A stretch of DNA of 64,000 bases from Saturnia japonica (lineage: Eukaryota; Arthropoda; Insecta; Lepidoptera; Saturniidae). The notes beneath the pieces were generated by a model. The model saw only the letters and a program-made list of their open reading frames with translations. It had not been told where the DNA came from and ran no database searches. This document shows positions 35,824 through 45,225 of this stretch, in pieces. Position 1 is the first letter of the stretch, and every line of letters starts with the position of its first letter. Where the stretch lies: the NCBI GenBank assembly GCA_033032175.1, contig CM065332.1:3519501-3583500 (forward strand). Reading direction: 5' to 3'. The position numbers and the translations under genes were made by a program.

Positions 35824-36281
35824 ACTAGCGTTGCCCGCGGTTTCACTCACGTGGACTAAAGAATGCCCGCGTGATTCTTGCTCCCCTCTCCCGGCTATTT
35901 TAAAGACAAAAGTGCTTATTGTAGGCCTTCTTAATTTCCACAATTATTTAGGCTATATCTCTTATGGTTTACTCATCATAAGCCATTTAAGCGCCCGAAT
36001 TGATTCACATGCCCAGCCTTTTTAATAATTGTGAGGAACCCTAATTATTTTTATAAAATAAAAGTAGCCTAAGTTACTCTCTATAAAATCAGTTATTTAT
36101 CAGTGAAAGTGCCGTCAAAATCGGTCCAACCGTTTCAGAAATTGCCCAGAACAAGCAGACAGACAGAAAATTTTTAAAGTGTATTTTTTGATAAAGGTAC
36201 CGTAAACTTTCATATGCATTTAGTAAAAAGATGTTATTTTGACATTACAAACAAACACTTCAATTTTATTAATTGTATAGA
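35824..36281 (-). mobile_element. Helitron-like element, minus strand, both ends present
   Basis: Read on the minus strand it begins TCTATACAATTAATAAAATT (36281) and ends CCGCGGGCAACGCTAG with a T next to it (35824). That is the best pair of termini in the window for this family. The A and T flanking bases fit Helitron insertion between A and T. Its 5' end lies within 10 bases of a SINE1 copy. Confidence 0.65.
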
Positions 36282-36287
36282 TTATTA

Positions 36288-36500
36288 CTAGCTAAGTGGT
36301 AGTGTATTCGGACTTAGCGTCGATCGACGTGAGTTCGAATCCATGAGCCTGAGTTTTCGGTGGTAGGTCATTTTGTAATTCCCACCTGGCCAGCTACCAC
36401 CCTAACGTTGAAAATCTGCCACCAAGCACCTATAGGTATATTCTGCCAAGCACTTGAGTCTCTCCCTCTAGTATTAGCGTATTACCACCTTAAGGCATAT
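36288..36500 (+). repeat. SINE1 copy, plus strand, internally shortened
   Basis: The head TAAGTGGTAGTGTATTCGG and B-box GAGTTCGAATCC are followed by TGAGTTTTCGGTGG. About 50 bases of the body (the GTGATGAAACC part) are missing before GCTACCACCCTAACG. It starts next to the end of a Helitron-like element. Confidence 0.7.
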
Positions 36501-36529
36501 CGTGTGGAACCTAATCCCGGCCAGTGTGT

Positions 36530-36640
36530 TCCCTTCCTCTTATGACATCGGGTCCTTTCCACCGATGGATTTAGATCTCTCGATGGTTGCTGTTGTGTTT
36601 GGTCTGTGCTATACTTACTATCAGGGACATAAAGTCAAAG
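36530..36640 (+). repeat. LINE 3' UTR fragment (CTCTCGATGG...TATCAGGGACA)
   Basis: It aligns with 50615-50715 and with the complement of 21765-21860: TCTCGRTGGTTGC, then TGTGCT.TACTTAC.ATCAGGGACA. It is probably the 3' end of the CR1/Jockey-like LINE family. Confidence 0.5.
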
Positions 36641-36744
36641 TGCCAAATTTAAAAAAAAATCGTTATTAACATTTGATGTGATCGTGGTCAAACGCTCCTA
36701 AACCAGTGAAATATAATTAACTCGACCTATTTTTCTGTCGTTAG

Positions 36745-36995
36745 GTATATTTTTTACCAGACTGCGAAAAAGGAGTGTTATGTTTTTCGACCGTATTTAT
36801 GGCATGACATTTATCTATTTATATGGCAAGCTATGTAGCCTGAACAGCTTGATGGATTTTAGCACACAACGCGACGTTTCGTTAAATTATTCCTAATTGT
36901 GGAAGTGACAAAGGCTATCTATTTAAGTACGACGTCTCGGAATCATAAGAAAACAAAAATAGAAAAACAAATTTTTTGCCAAGTTTTTTTTTTGT
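36745..36995 (+). repeat. R5 repeat copy
   Basis: ACTGCGAAAAAGGAGTGTTA, TGTTTTTCGA, GGATTTTAG and TTTAAGTACGACG are shared, in order, with 51893-52130. Confidence 0.55.
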
Positions 36996-37662
36996 TGCAG
37001 CCGGGTTTTTTGTTTCCTGTTTATTAATAATTTGCCTTGTCTATATTCCACATTATAGTATATTTATGAATTCAGAAATCTCTCCTCTTTAATTTGACAT
37101 TCCACATGATACGATAACAAAAAATTTGTTTTAGTCGGTAGTCCAGGTGAATGTAGCCGCGCTAGTATTCAATTAGAACATGTGAATACGAATTATATTC
37201 TGTCCTATTTCACACAAACATATCTCAAGCTAATTTTAGCGCAAATAAATCAGCTGCTTACGGACCAGCAGTCGTAGAATCGCAAACTTAGAAGCACGTA
37301 CTTCCTTATGAACTATTCGCCCGATCTCCCCAGACTTTAGTATCGTATCGTATTAGGGTTGTCAATAAAATCATTTTGTCGAGAAAATCACTATGGAAGG
37401 TATTTCTTTTGCGTTGAACTTTTTGTTGTCGAATAACCTTCTCTATGGTGAATGTCAGTAAAATTAATAAAGTAAGTTTTTAATGTAAGGGAAAAAACAG
37501 ACAATGAAACATGGTATTATGTTTGCGTTGATAAACAAAGATACCTATCGCTCTCCATACAATTCTTTTAAATCAACACTTAGCAACGCGTTAGGGGTAC
37601 AGGGTGGGGCGAGCGACGCGGTTAACCAGAGATAGCGAACTTGTTGTCAGTTGTGATTTTTA

Positions 37663-37885
37663 ACCGACTAAAACAAAATACGAGACGTTACTAAATTCGA
37701 ATGTATTTTTTTTTTGTGGATTTTCAGCCATAACTTCTTTGTTTATGAACCGATTTAGATGATTCTTTTTTGTTGTATAGGGGACACCTCAAGGATGGTT
37801 TAATTTTAATTTTATTGGCATTGTACCTTCAACTTCGAAGATAGTCAAGGAACTCTTCAAAATCATTAAAGTTGCTTTTGTTTTA
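37663..37885 (+). repeat. R11 repeat copy
   Basis: Same landmarks as 33836-34075 (CATAACTTCTTTGTTTATGA, CCGATTTAGATGATTC, ACTTCGAAGATAGTCAAGG). It begins with the AACCGACTAAAACAAAATAC start typical of the family. Confidence 0.55.
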
Positions 37886-38235
37886 TGATACAAATTGTCT
37901 TTTTTTAATTGTTATTGTTTTAATTTAATATAAGTAAATGAGTCCTCCACTTGTTCGTCATCAGAGAACGACAATTAAACTGATTGACTGAATGTAATTA
38001 AACCAAAATTTATCTTAGGGATGCACTTAACACGTTTTCCTACATTTTCCTTCATTGTCAACTCAGGACATAGAAAATAAATAATCAAAACATCATTCAT
38101 ATGTACGTATGTATTTTATAATAAATACAAATTTTAATTAATATTACTTTATTCCCGACATTGTAAAAACTTTGAAAATTCAATAAAATTGAACCGTACC
38201 AAAAAAAGGTTTGTTACCTCAGTCCGGCACAAAGT

Positions 38236-38430
38236 TAATAACATAACATATCATCACGCCTGTATCCCCGAAGGGTTAGGCAGAGGTGTACTGAGGTGCC
38301 TAAATCCACACTTCTAGCTGCTGATGAGATTATTATTGACAAACCAATAACACTTTTTTCGAACGGGGATCGAACCCAGGTCCTCAAGCATGACAGTCGC
38401 GCTTAGCACCACTAAACTAATGGGGCAAAG
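38236..38430 (-). repeat. SINE2 copy, minus strand
   Basis: It has the family start ATCATCACGCCTGTATCCCC, B-box complement GGGGATCGAACCC at 38366-38378 and A-box complement TTAGCACCACTAAAC at about 38404-38418. The CCGAAGGGTTAGGCAGAGG segment is a moth SINE hallmark known to me. Confidence 0.75.
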
Positions 38431-39777
38431 TTAATTGTCAGTTTTTCCGCCTGCTTTAAACCTACACTTATAATAAAAGAGTGAAAACTCGAAATCGGCA
38501 CATTGAACACACGCTGGGAGGTCCAATAGTTCGTGGAATGAAGGGGATAAAACTAAAAAATTTACAGTAATAATTTATAAACTTCGATATATTCTTAAAA
38601 TATATCTCTGTTCGACAGCAACAGTAATGGACATTTAAAATTCATTGATAGACACACGGTGTTGGATACATTGCCCAATGACTGACACCCTATAATCGAC
38701 ATCCAGACCAGTAATTTTTTCACATAGTCACACTAGTTACTTCACACAGTCTTATTCACATAGACGGGACAGATAAAATAAGTAGAACTGTTGACATTAT
38801 GTAGGAGGTAGTAACAAAACTTAAATACTATATACAGGTGGATTTTTGAAATGAGGCAGTGAGGGTAGGTACCTTAACCGTTGTAGCTACATGAAAACTT
38901 TCTGACGATCTTACCTTAACTTTTTGAGACATTTTACCAGAATTTACCGTTTTCTTTATCTTTATCATTACTGCTGGTAGTAACAAATAACTAAAATTTA
39001 CACAGCACTTTAAAAAAAACAAGACTTAAGCACCTTCTAGCCGAAACCACAATTAAATGGAAAGGTTCAAGATTATGCTGCTTACATAACACATTGAAAC
39101 GTTTGCTTGCACGTAACTTGCCTGCCTGCCTATAGATAAAGAAAAAGGAACATGTCCATACAACGCTAACATATTACTCCTCAATTTCTCTACTGCATAT
39201 TTGTAATATTATTATACTTCCTATTATATCATCATTCCTAATTTTATTCTTTTGGTGTACAGGTATACGCTTGGCTTCAATCTCATCTGAAGAAGATGAA
39301 GGCTATTCACTCTTCCCTTGAAGACTCCCTAGTTATATGTGGACGGAAAACAGACGACGGGAATAATTTCCACTCCATAGCTGTTCGCATAATAAACAAC
39401 GTAGCGAACTATTTCGTGCGAATTGTGGGAATGTCCACCATATGCAATTTTGTTTGATCCTTTTTTTTGTTGCTCAGTACAAATCCACAATACATACTCA
39501 ACTTTATAAATCCTAATAATAGTATAAATGTATATTTACACGAAACATATAAGTAGTTTAGTGGGTATGTGTGCGTTGACATGTTTTAATACATTATCTG
39601 CCGGCACGTAAGTAGCGCGAGCTCAGATGAGATTCAAGATGGCGTCGCCTTGAACACTTCTTAGCGTTTGTACTGCTTCTGGCTCTAAAGTATGGAGTTG
39701 GACTATACGGATGAACTTATACTATGGAGGATAGAAACTAGAAGTAACATAATATCTATGTATGAAAAAGTGTACAT
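38431..39777. other. Intergenic DNA, no gene seen
   Basis: No repeat family or coding recognised. A minus-strand 64-codon frame at 38828-39022 has no homology I know. Confidence 0.5.
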
Positions 39778-40125
39778 GTTTTAGGGTTCCGTATTTCAAA
39801 AGAAAAAAAGGAACCCTTATGGATCCCTTAGTTGTCCATCTGTCTGTACGTTTGTCAAGAACCTTTTTCTCCTTTTCAAATACTCAGGTCTGCAATCCCT
39901 GGGAGCTGTGAAAAAATCAAACTTCTTAAAATTTATTTACGGTTGGTAAACTGAACGCGTCATATATCGATGTGTCGGGACAACAATTTTCCATCAGCAA
40001 AGTTAAGTTTGTCCCTTAATATAGTTTATCTTTTCGTTAGAATCGTTCGTATTACCTAATTATTTTGGTGAATGTGACTGTACAATACGGAACCCTCGGT
40101 GCGCGCATCCAACTTGCACTTTCCA
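39778..40125. mobile_element. MITE-like repeat bounded by GGGTTCCGTA and TACGGAACCC
   Basis: AGGGTTCCGTATTTCAAAAG at 39782 and ATACGGAACCCTCGGTGCGC at about 40085 give inverted GGGTTCCGTA ends with an extra GC-rich tail. The interior has TGTCTGTACGTTTGTCAAGA. I know this as a frequent lepidopteran element of unclear class. Confidence 0.55.
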
Positions 40126-40365
40126 CCGTTCCACCACTTTCCAACGGTTCTTTGATTTTCATCAACTTAGACAACTTTTGACTTCACAACTTTTCCCAAT
40201 AGAGATTATAGTTCACTTTTTTTTTAGTTTTAACATAGTAAAAACATAAACTCACGTAAAAGTATTATTCCTTCTTGCTACGCTGGCGCTATTTTGGTGG
40301 GTTATTAAGTTGTAATTTGCTGCTTACAGTTGGACACTTTTTGACTTAATATTCTTAAATTAATA

Positions 40366-40700
40366 TCCTACTAATAATATAATAAATGTGAAAGTATGTA
40401 TGTTTGGATGTTTAGATGTTTCGATATTTGTAACTCAATCACGCACAAACGGTCTGAACGGATTTGAATGAAATTTAACAGACAGATAGTCTATGACCTG
40501 GAATAACACATAGGGTACTGTTTATCTCAATAAAAATTACTGCTTAACCAGTATAATCCTACAAATATAATAAATTTAAAAGTTTGTATATTTGTTACTC
40601 AACTACGTAAAAACTACTGAACGGTTTTGGATAAAATTTAGCAAACAGATAGATAGAACCTGGAGTAACACATACGGTACTTTCTATCTTGGTAAAATCA
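40366..40700 (+). repeat. Two R7 repeat copies in tandem
   Basis: Unit 1 opens at AATATCCTACTAATAATATA and unit 2 at GTATAATCCTACAAATATAA. Both continue with TTGTAACTCAA or TTGTTACTCAA, an AACGG...GGATTTG or TTTTGG motif, then GACAGATAG, ACCTGGA.TAACACAT and a TACTNTNTATC end. Head-to-tail placement suggests tandem duplication or preferred insertion. Confidence 0.6.
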
Positions 40701-40784
40701 TAACTTAATCACAGTTATTCTACATGATTTTTTACTTTGTCGTGTTTGAAACCAGCTGGTTCATATACAATAATATAGCGGAGT

Positions 40785-40905
40785 GGTAGGGATCGCGTCC
40801 ACCATACACATAGTAACAAACCCATTTATGATTTTCTTTTGGTTTGTCGGATTCCAAAATCAGTCTGTGTATATCCAATAATACGCAGACGAAGTCGCGG
40901 GTACC
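40785..40905 (+). repeat. R13 repeat copy, diverged
   Basis: TTTCTTTTGGTTTGTCGGAT, TCCAAAATCAGTCTGTGTA, then TATCCAATAATACGC. Confidence 0.45.
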
Positions 40906-40920
40906 AGTTAGTACTACATA

Positions 40921-41102
40921 ATCCTAGACATTAAAAAGACCTACAAAAAAGTCAGCGAGAGTATATGTCCATCCTCTAATGAACACCCACAATAAGCATT
41001 TTTGTCTTTAAAATCACCGGGAGCGGGGAAGCAAGATTCGCGCGTGTGCCTGAACGATGGCATTCTATAGTCCACGTAAGCGAAGCCACAGGCATAGCTA
41101 GT
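40921..41102 (+). mobile_element. Helitron-like element, 5'-truncated, plus strand
   Basis: Only the 3' 180 bases are present, from AAAAAGACCTACAAAAAAGT to the end GGCATAGCTAG plus T. They match the 3' part of 7373-7904. Confidence 0.6.
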
Positions 41103-41476
41103 AGAAAACTAAAATAAAATCCTTAACCAAATAAAAAGAATCCATCTCCGTATTTAGCGAGCTCTTAGCGCAGAAAGTTATAATATCGACGGTAGTTTTC
41201 GCGTGGAAGCCTCCTCGGGAGGGCTGCGGCTGGTTGGAAAGGGGGAGGTTTGAAGCGTAGAGGAGGAGAGACACGTAATAACCAACTTCATATTCCATTT
41301 ATTTACATAATCTAGTACATACGTAAGAATTCCAGAAAAGATGTTAAAAATCGTCAACTCCGAGTTACTTAAGGCAGGAGTCATTACACCCAATGAATAC
41401 AAAAGATAGATTGACGGTTTTTAGTGGGATCTTTGTTATGTACAGTGCGTTTTTATTCTCACGGAGCAAAATGACA

Positions 41477-41740
41477 TATTTTTTTTTAATGATAAAAAGG
41501 ATTCAAACGGACAGGTGGCGCATCTGATGTAAAATGATCACCGCCGCGCACAAACATCCGCAACACCTGAGGACTCACTAAGAAACACACTGTTGTGGAA
41601 CGCTGCAGGTCGAGGTAGTGTGGATGAAATTTACGATTCTGACGCGACGTCCGATGGTGAAATTCAGCAGCCGGGATCAAACCAAACAATTCATCGGAAC
41701 ACTCCCTATGATAAATGCGAACATGAAAATGACATTTCAT
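41477..41740 (-). mobile_element. CR1/Jockey-like LINE 3' end with A-tail
   Basis: The minus strand reads RIYHRECSDELFGLIPAAEF, HHRTSRQNRKFHPHYLD and then GGDHFTSDAPPVRLNPFYH, the standard C-terminal end of this lepidopteran LINE. It is followed by an A-tail (T-run at 41479-41487). It belongs to the same family as 21730-22175. It is 5'-truncated and nearly in one frame. Confidence 0.75.
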
Positions 41741-41821
41741 GTGTTGCTAGTTTATTGTGTTTTTAAAATAGTCACCAATCGGTACTAATCGTAAAACCGT
41801 ATGAGATGTCAGTGGGTACTG

Positions 41822-41939
41822 ATAAAATGACCCAAAATGAGTATTTTTGTCTTTAAAACAACCGGAAACGCAGGTAGCAAGATTGCCTGATCTGACGCAT
41901 TCTGTACTCCTCGCCAGCTTAGCCGCGGGTACAGCTAGT
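41822..41939 (+). mobile_element. Helitron-like element, 3' end only
   Basis: It aligns with the last 120 bases of the family (TTTTTGTCTTTAAAAC, then AGCCGCGGGTACAGCTAG and T). Truncated on the 5' side. Confidence 0.55.
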
Positions 41940-42161
41940 GTGTAACAAAGATGTAATAATAAATCAATACTATTATTTTCAACATATAAAGTATTTAAAA
42001 ACAATTTTAAAAACTCAATGAATAATAAACGAAATGTTCGCAACTAACCTTTTTGTAAGAATTACAATTTCCTTCATTTCACCTTCTTGTCAAATTCTTC
42101 TATACGTCAATCTAAACGTTAATTTTGTACAGTTTACTCGTGCTTATTTGATATAGTTATT

Positions 42162-42294
42162 ATGGAGAAACAAACACGTTATGAGGAAGAAGAAAAAAAC
42201 CGTCCAACTCCTGAAGATTTCGATCGCTATCTACCGTGGGCCTGTGATCAACTACAAGCCAACGTAGAAATACTTATAACTAAAATTATTCAAA
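42162..42294 (+). CDS. Lrrc71: Lrrc71-like gene, exon 1 (putative first coding exon)
   Basis: The open frame starts at an ATG (42162) and encodes 44 codons plus one base, an acidic/basic start followed by a short helical segment. It ends in CAA A directly before GTAAAT, a good insect 5' splice site (GT at 42295). The single leftover base pairs in phase with exon 2, which begins at 45226 with the last two bases of a codon after TTTTCAG; the joined codon is AAT. I chose this ATG because the frame is open through the donor and the phase match is exact. The pairing is inferred from phase and splice motifs, not from a transcript. Upstream (42080-42161) I see only AT-rich sequence with no clear TATA box. 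Confidence 0.55.
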
Positions 42295-43916
42295 GTAAAT
42301 ATTTATAATCATTTTTATTAACTAAGCTTTTATATTTTATGTAAGTATTTACAAATTTTCTCGCATAGTAGTAGAATGGTTAATTCATTGAGTGTTAAGG
42401 AACATAAAAAATAGTGGATTCGTTTACGTACATTCGTTTAAATTTATATTATTTTCAATAGTTACACTACTTATTGTTAAAATTTAATTTACGACCACCA
42501 CAACGGACGGGTAAACAGCTAGTAGATTAGAAATATTACAAATTGACAAAAAGATGAGTCGTAGTCTACTTTAGCAAAAGGAATCAAAAGTGTAAACAAA
42601 CCCACAACTGACTAATTTTTCTTCTACCACTCACTTATTAAATTTTAAATCACTTTAGAAGTACATATACATTAGGTATTTTTATATATTATACATTTAC
42701 ACACAAAAAAAAACATTAACACAATTATTATTTTAATTTTTTTTTTTTTTCAAGTTTTAGGGTTTTTTCCCGTAATCAGTATCTATAGAGTAAATAGTAT
42801 TGCCATATTATACAACAAATCAAAACGATATAACTCGTTGTAAAATATCAATTTATAATAATTTGGGGGATTTTTGAAGTGAAACTTCTTTGCGCGCATG
42901 AGTGTAAAATTTTTACGAATGCAACGCGTCACGAAAATTTGTAAACGTTTTGAGGGAGAGAGCGATTGAGAGAGAGTGTGAAAGGGTGAACGTAGCATGA
43001 AGCACGTAGCCATGAAGACAATGTGTAAACAGTGAGTTCAATTTATAAATAAACATTTTGTGATAAATTTGTAAATCGTCCTATACTTAGCAGTTGTTCA
43101 GAGTAAGTAATATATCTGTTATCTTTTTGATAATATACAATTTTTTATGTTAATTCGTTTGAAGGTTAGGACGTTTTAATATTTACAAATAACATGAGGC
43201 ATTTTAATTTGCCACTCGTCATTTAAGAATTTTATATATATTTTAATGACAGTTAAATTCATTAAATTCCTAACATATCTTCCTTTTTCATTCCCTCTAA
43301 GTTTCGGAAATCTAAAGCTTTAGTTTAGTATAAATATAAACAAGATTTAAAAATTTGTTTGCCAATGAAGTTTCACTTCTGACCTGTGTACTATTCTAAG
43401 CACGCACTTTTTTTTTAAATAAAAAATGTTTTATAATGTTGGAAAAAATTATGTGGCTGATAGTCAGATATTTAAAAGTACGACAAAACAATTACATATA
43501 TAAAAATATAAGAGAAAATCGGTGGGTCTCCTTCAGAAATTGTTGTATTTTTACACTGGTTATTCACGACATTTTAAATTAGGATCTAGTTGTATAATAA
43601 AACATACCTCGTAGTACCATAGTTGTATAGATCCAACATATATTTCTGATAGAATAATAAATATAGTTAGAAATGATTTAGTAATTCATTTACAATTTGA
43701 AAAAAAAATGGTGCCGTCTTTAAATGTTATTATTATATTTAGAACTAGCTGTGCCCGTGGCTTTTCTTTTTTTTTAAATAAAATCACAATACTGTAGACT
43801 CGTGGTCCACACTTTTTTAAAACGTGGGAGCTATTATTAGAGAACATTAAAAATTGCCGTTAAAACAGATACATTCACAGATGCAGCTGCATACTAAAAA
43901 CTAAGTGAGCATTTTA

Positions 43917-43920
<4 letters not shown>

Positions 43921-43951
<31 letters not shown>
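43921..43951. repeat. (TA)n microsatellite
   Basis: About fifteen TA units in the 3' part of the retroposed insert. The related copy at 3733-3995 has only CTATAACTAG at the matching place, so the run probably expanded after insertion. Confidence 0.9.
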
Positions 43952-43956
<5 letters not shown>

Positions 43957-44081
43957 TTATATTATTATTAATTATTTTAAATATTACAATTACAAAACTA
44001 ATAGCTATTACACTGTTACACAGAGGGTGAGGTATTAGAGATTATTATAGTCTTAATGACATTCATGTTTGCATTGTCCAT

Positions 44082-44703
44082 CTACAGTTTGTAGTCCACA
44101 ATGTCTTTCGCCGAGGCACTCACCGCTCGACGAATGAATCTGCCAATCGCGTCCTCGGCTAGGTCGGTATAAAAGACACAGGTCTCGGTTTGCCTCGAAA
44201 CAGCCACGATATCGTGGATCTGTAGTTTCCTCCCCTTGGTCTGGAGGATCACCACCGATTTAAAGGTCAATCCCTGGAACTCATGAATCGTCAGGACGCG
44301 CCCTGTCCCCTGTCCCCCTGTCCCGAAGACCTTGCTGATTAGGGTTTTCTTCTCCACCTGAGTCTGCACCAGGTAGAGGGTATCGGGGTGGTTTGGGGGT
44401 ATTTGCGCGCCCGAGTAACCCTCGAGTCTCAGAGATCTCACTGTCGGTTTCGATGCGTATATACCTACCGTCGTAGACCTCACTGAACGCGTAGGCTACA
44501 TCCATCGGGTTCCTGTGGGTGCAGAGAATCTATTTAGTTATTTAGGCGACTGCAGTTGGTCGGCAGTGGGACATCTCGAAGAAGTTCTCCCGGTCGATGT
44601 AGGGAAGCTGGTTGAAGTCACCAATGAGGAGGATTTCACTTGCTCCCGCCAGCCGGATGGCAGTCAGAATTACCCCGAAAAGGTTCATCAGAGCCTCATC
44701 CAT
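44082..44703 (-). pseudogene. Endogenous viral-type SF1 helicase fragment (alphavirus-like class)
   Basis: The minus-strand reading shows, in order, a DEAL box (motif II, at about 44700), GDFNQLPYIDR (motif III), an RNPMDVAYAF segment, TIHEFQGLTF (motif V) and IVAVSRQTETCVFYT (motif VI), ending at a stop at 44082. This spacing and the -FYT ending fit the superfamily 1 helicase of plus-strand RNA viruses (Viral_helicase1 type, as in virga-, nege- and kita-like viruses). They do not fit the PIF1-type helicase of Helitrons, whose motif III is GDFFQLPPV. The Walker A motif upstream of DEAL is missing, cut off at the insert boundary. Two in-frame stops lie at about 44520-44535, and the frame shifts between about 44450 and 44420. 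It is a dead fragment, antisense to the host gene. Whether it came directly from a virus or from an older genomic copy cannot be told here. Confidence 0.7.
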
Positions 44704-45225
44704 ATAGCTTCGCTCACGTGGACTACAGAATGCCCGCGCGAATCTTGCTCCCCCGCTCCTGGTTATTTAAAGAAAAAATACTTATTGTGGGTGTTCCTTA
44801 GAAGATACATGTATACTCTCCGGAACTTTTTTGTAGGTATTTTTAATACCTATGATTATGTAGTACATTAATTTGCTATATGTCTTATGGTTTACTCAGA
44901 ATAATCTATTTAAGCGCCCGAATTGATTCACCGTGACCAGTTTTTTTTATTTGTGCGGAACCCTAATTTATTTTCTAAAATAAAAGTAACGTAAGTTACT
45001 TCCTATATCATCAGCTATCTATCAGTGAAAATCCCGTAAAAATCAAATCAATCCAACCGTTTCGGAGATTACTCGGAACAAACAGACAGACAGACGAAAA
45101 TTTTAAAAATGTCCTTTTTGTTATAGGTATCGTATATACTTTCATATGCATTTAGTAAAAAACTGTTATTTCGACATTACAAACAGACACTTCAATTTTT
45201 TAATTATATATATTAAAATTTTCAG

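Larger units (their letters stand above)
43764..44706 (-). mobile_element. Retroposed insert carrying a viral-type helicase fragment
   Basis: This is a 943-bp segment inside the Helitron-like element. Read on the minus strand it starts in coding sequence (motif II of a helicase, at 44703), passes the stop near 44082 and a (TA)n run, and ends in an A-rich tail (T-run at 43764-43776 on the plus strand). The flanking sequences share GCTT (43760-43763 and 44707-44710), which is present once in intact Helitron copies. A 5'-truncated body, an A-tail and a short target duplication indicate LINE-type retroposition. The last 200 or so bases match 3733-3995. That boundary structure is seen in the sequence; the retroposition mechanism is inferred. 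Confidence 0.55.
43744..45212 (-). mobile_element. Helitron-like non-autonomous element, minus strand, interrupted
   Basis: On the minus strand this element has the same body as the copies at 35824-36281 and 59516-60259. Its 3' terminus, read in reverse at 43744 as ACTAGCTGTGCCCGTGG, ends in CTAG followed by T, as lepidopteran Helitrons do. The 5' terminus at about 45212 is a degraded form of the TCTATACAATTAATAAAATT start seen in other copies. The element is split by an insert at 43764-44706; GCTT occurs on both sides of the insert but only once in uninterrupted copies. Internal landmarks shared with other copies include CCTTAGAAGATACATGTATA and the GGAACAAACAGACAGACAGA run. It encodes nothing. 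Confidence 0.6.
42295..45225 (+). other. Intron 1 of the Lrrc71-like gene
   Basis: The intron begins GTAAAT and ends TTTTCAG, 2931 bases long. Its 5' half (42295-43743) is AT-rich. It includes a segment at 42880-43030 with GCGCGC and CACGAAAATT runs that resembles a dispersed moth repeat. A 13-base sequence GAAGTGAAACTTC at 42876 recurs as its exact reverse complement at 43368, so a foldback or TIR element may span about 42876-43380. The 3' half is a Helitron-like element containing a retroposed insert (see separate entries). The element ends 13 bases before the acceptor, so the branch point must lie inside it. Confidence 0.5.

Noticed and set aside
44082..44703. Helicase fragment as the Helitron's own RepHel helicase
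   Set aside because: Helitron helicases are PIF1-type (GDFFQLPPV in motif III, TIHKSQG in motif V). Here GDFNQLPYIDR, TIHEFQG and the -FYT end fit viral SF1, and the fragment lies in a separately bounded insert.
44515..44871. Plus-strand 118-codon open frame
   Set aside because: It is the antisense shadow of the helicase fragment running into the Helitron-like repeat; no domain is seen.
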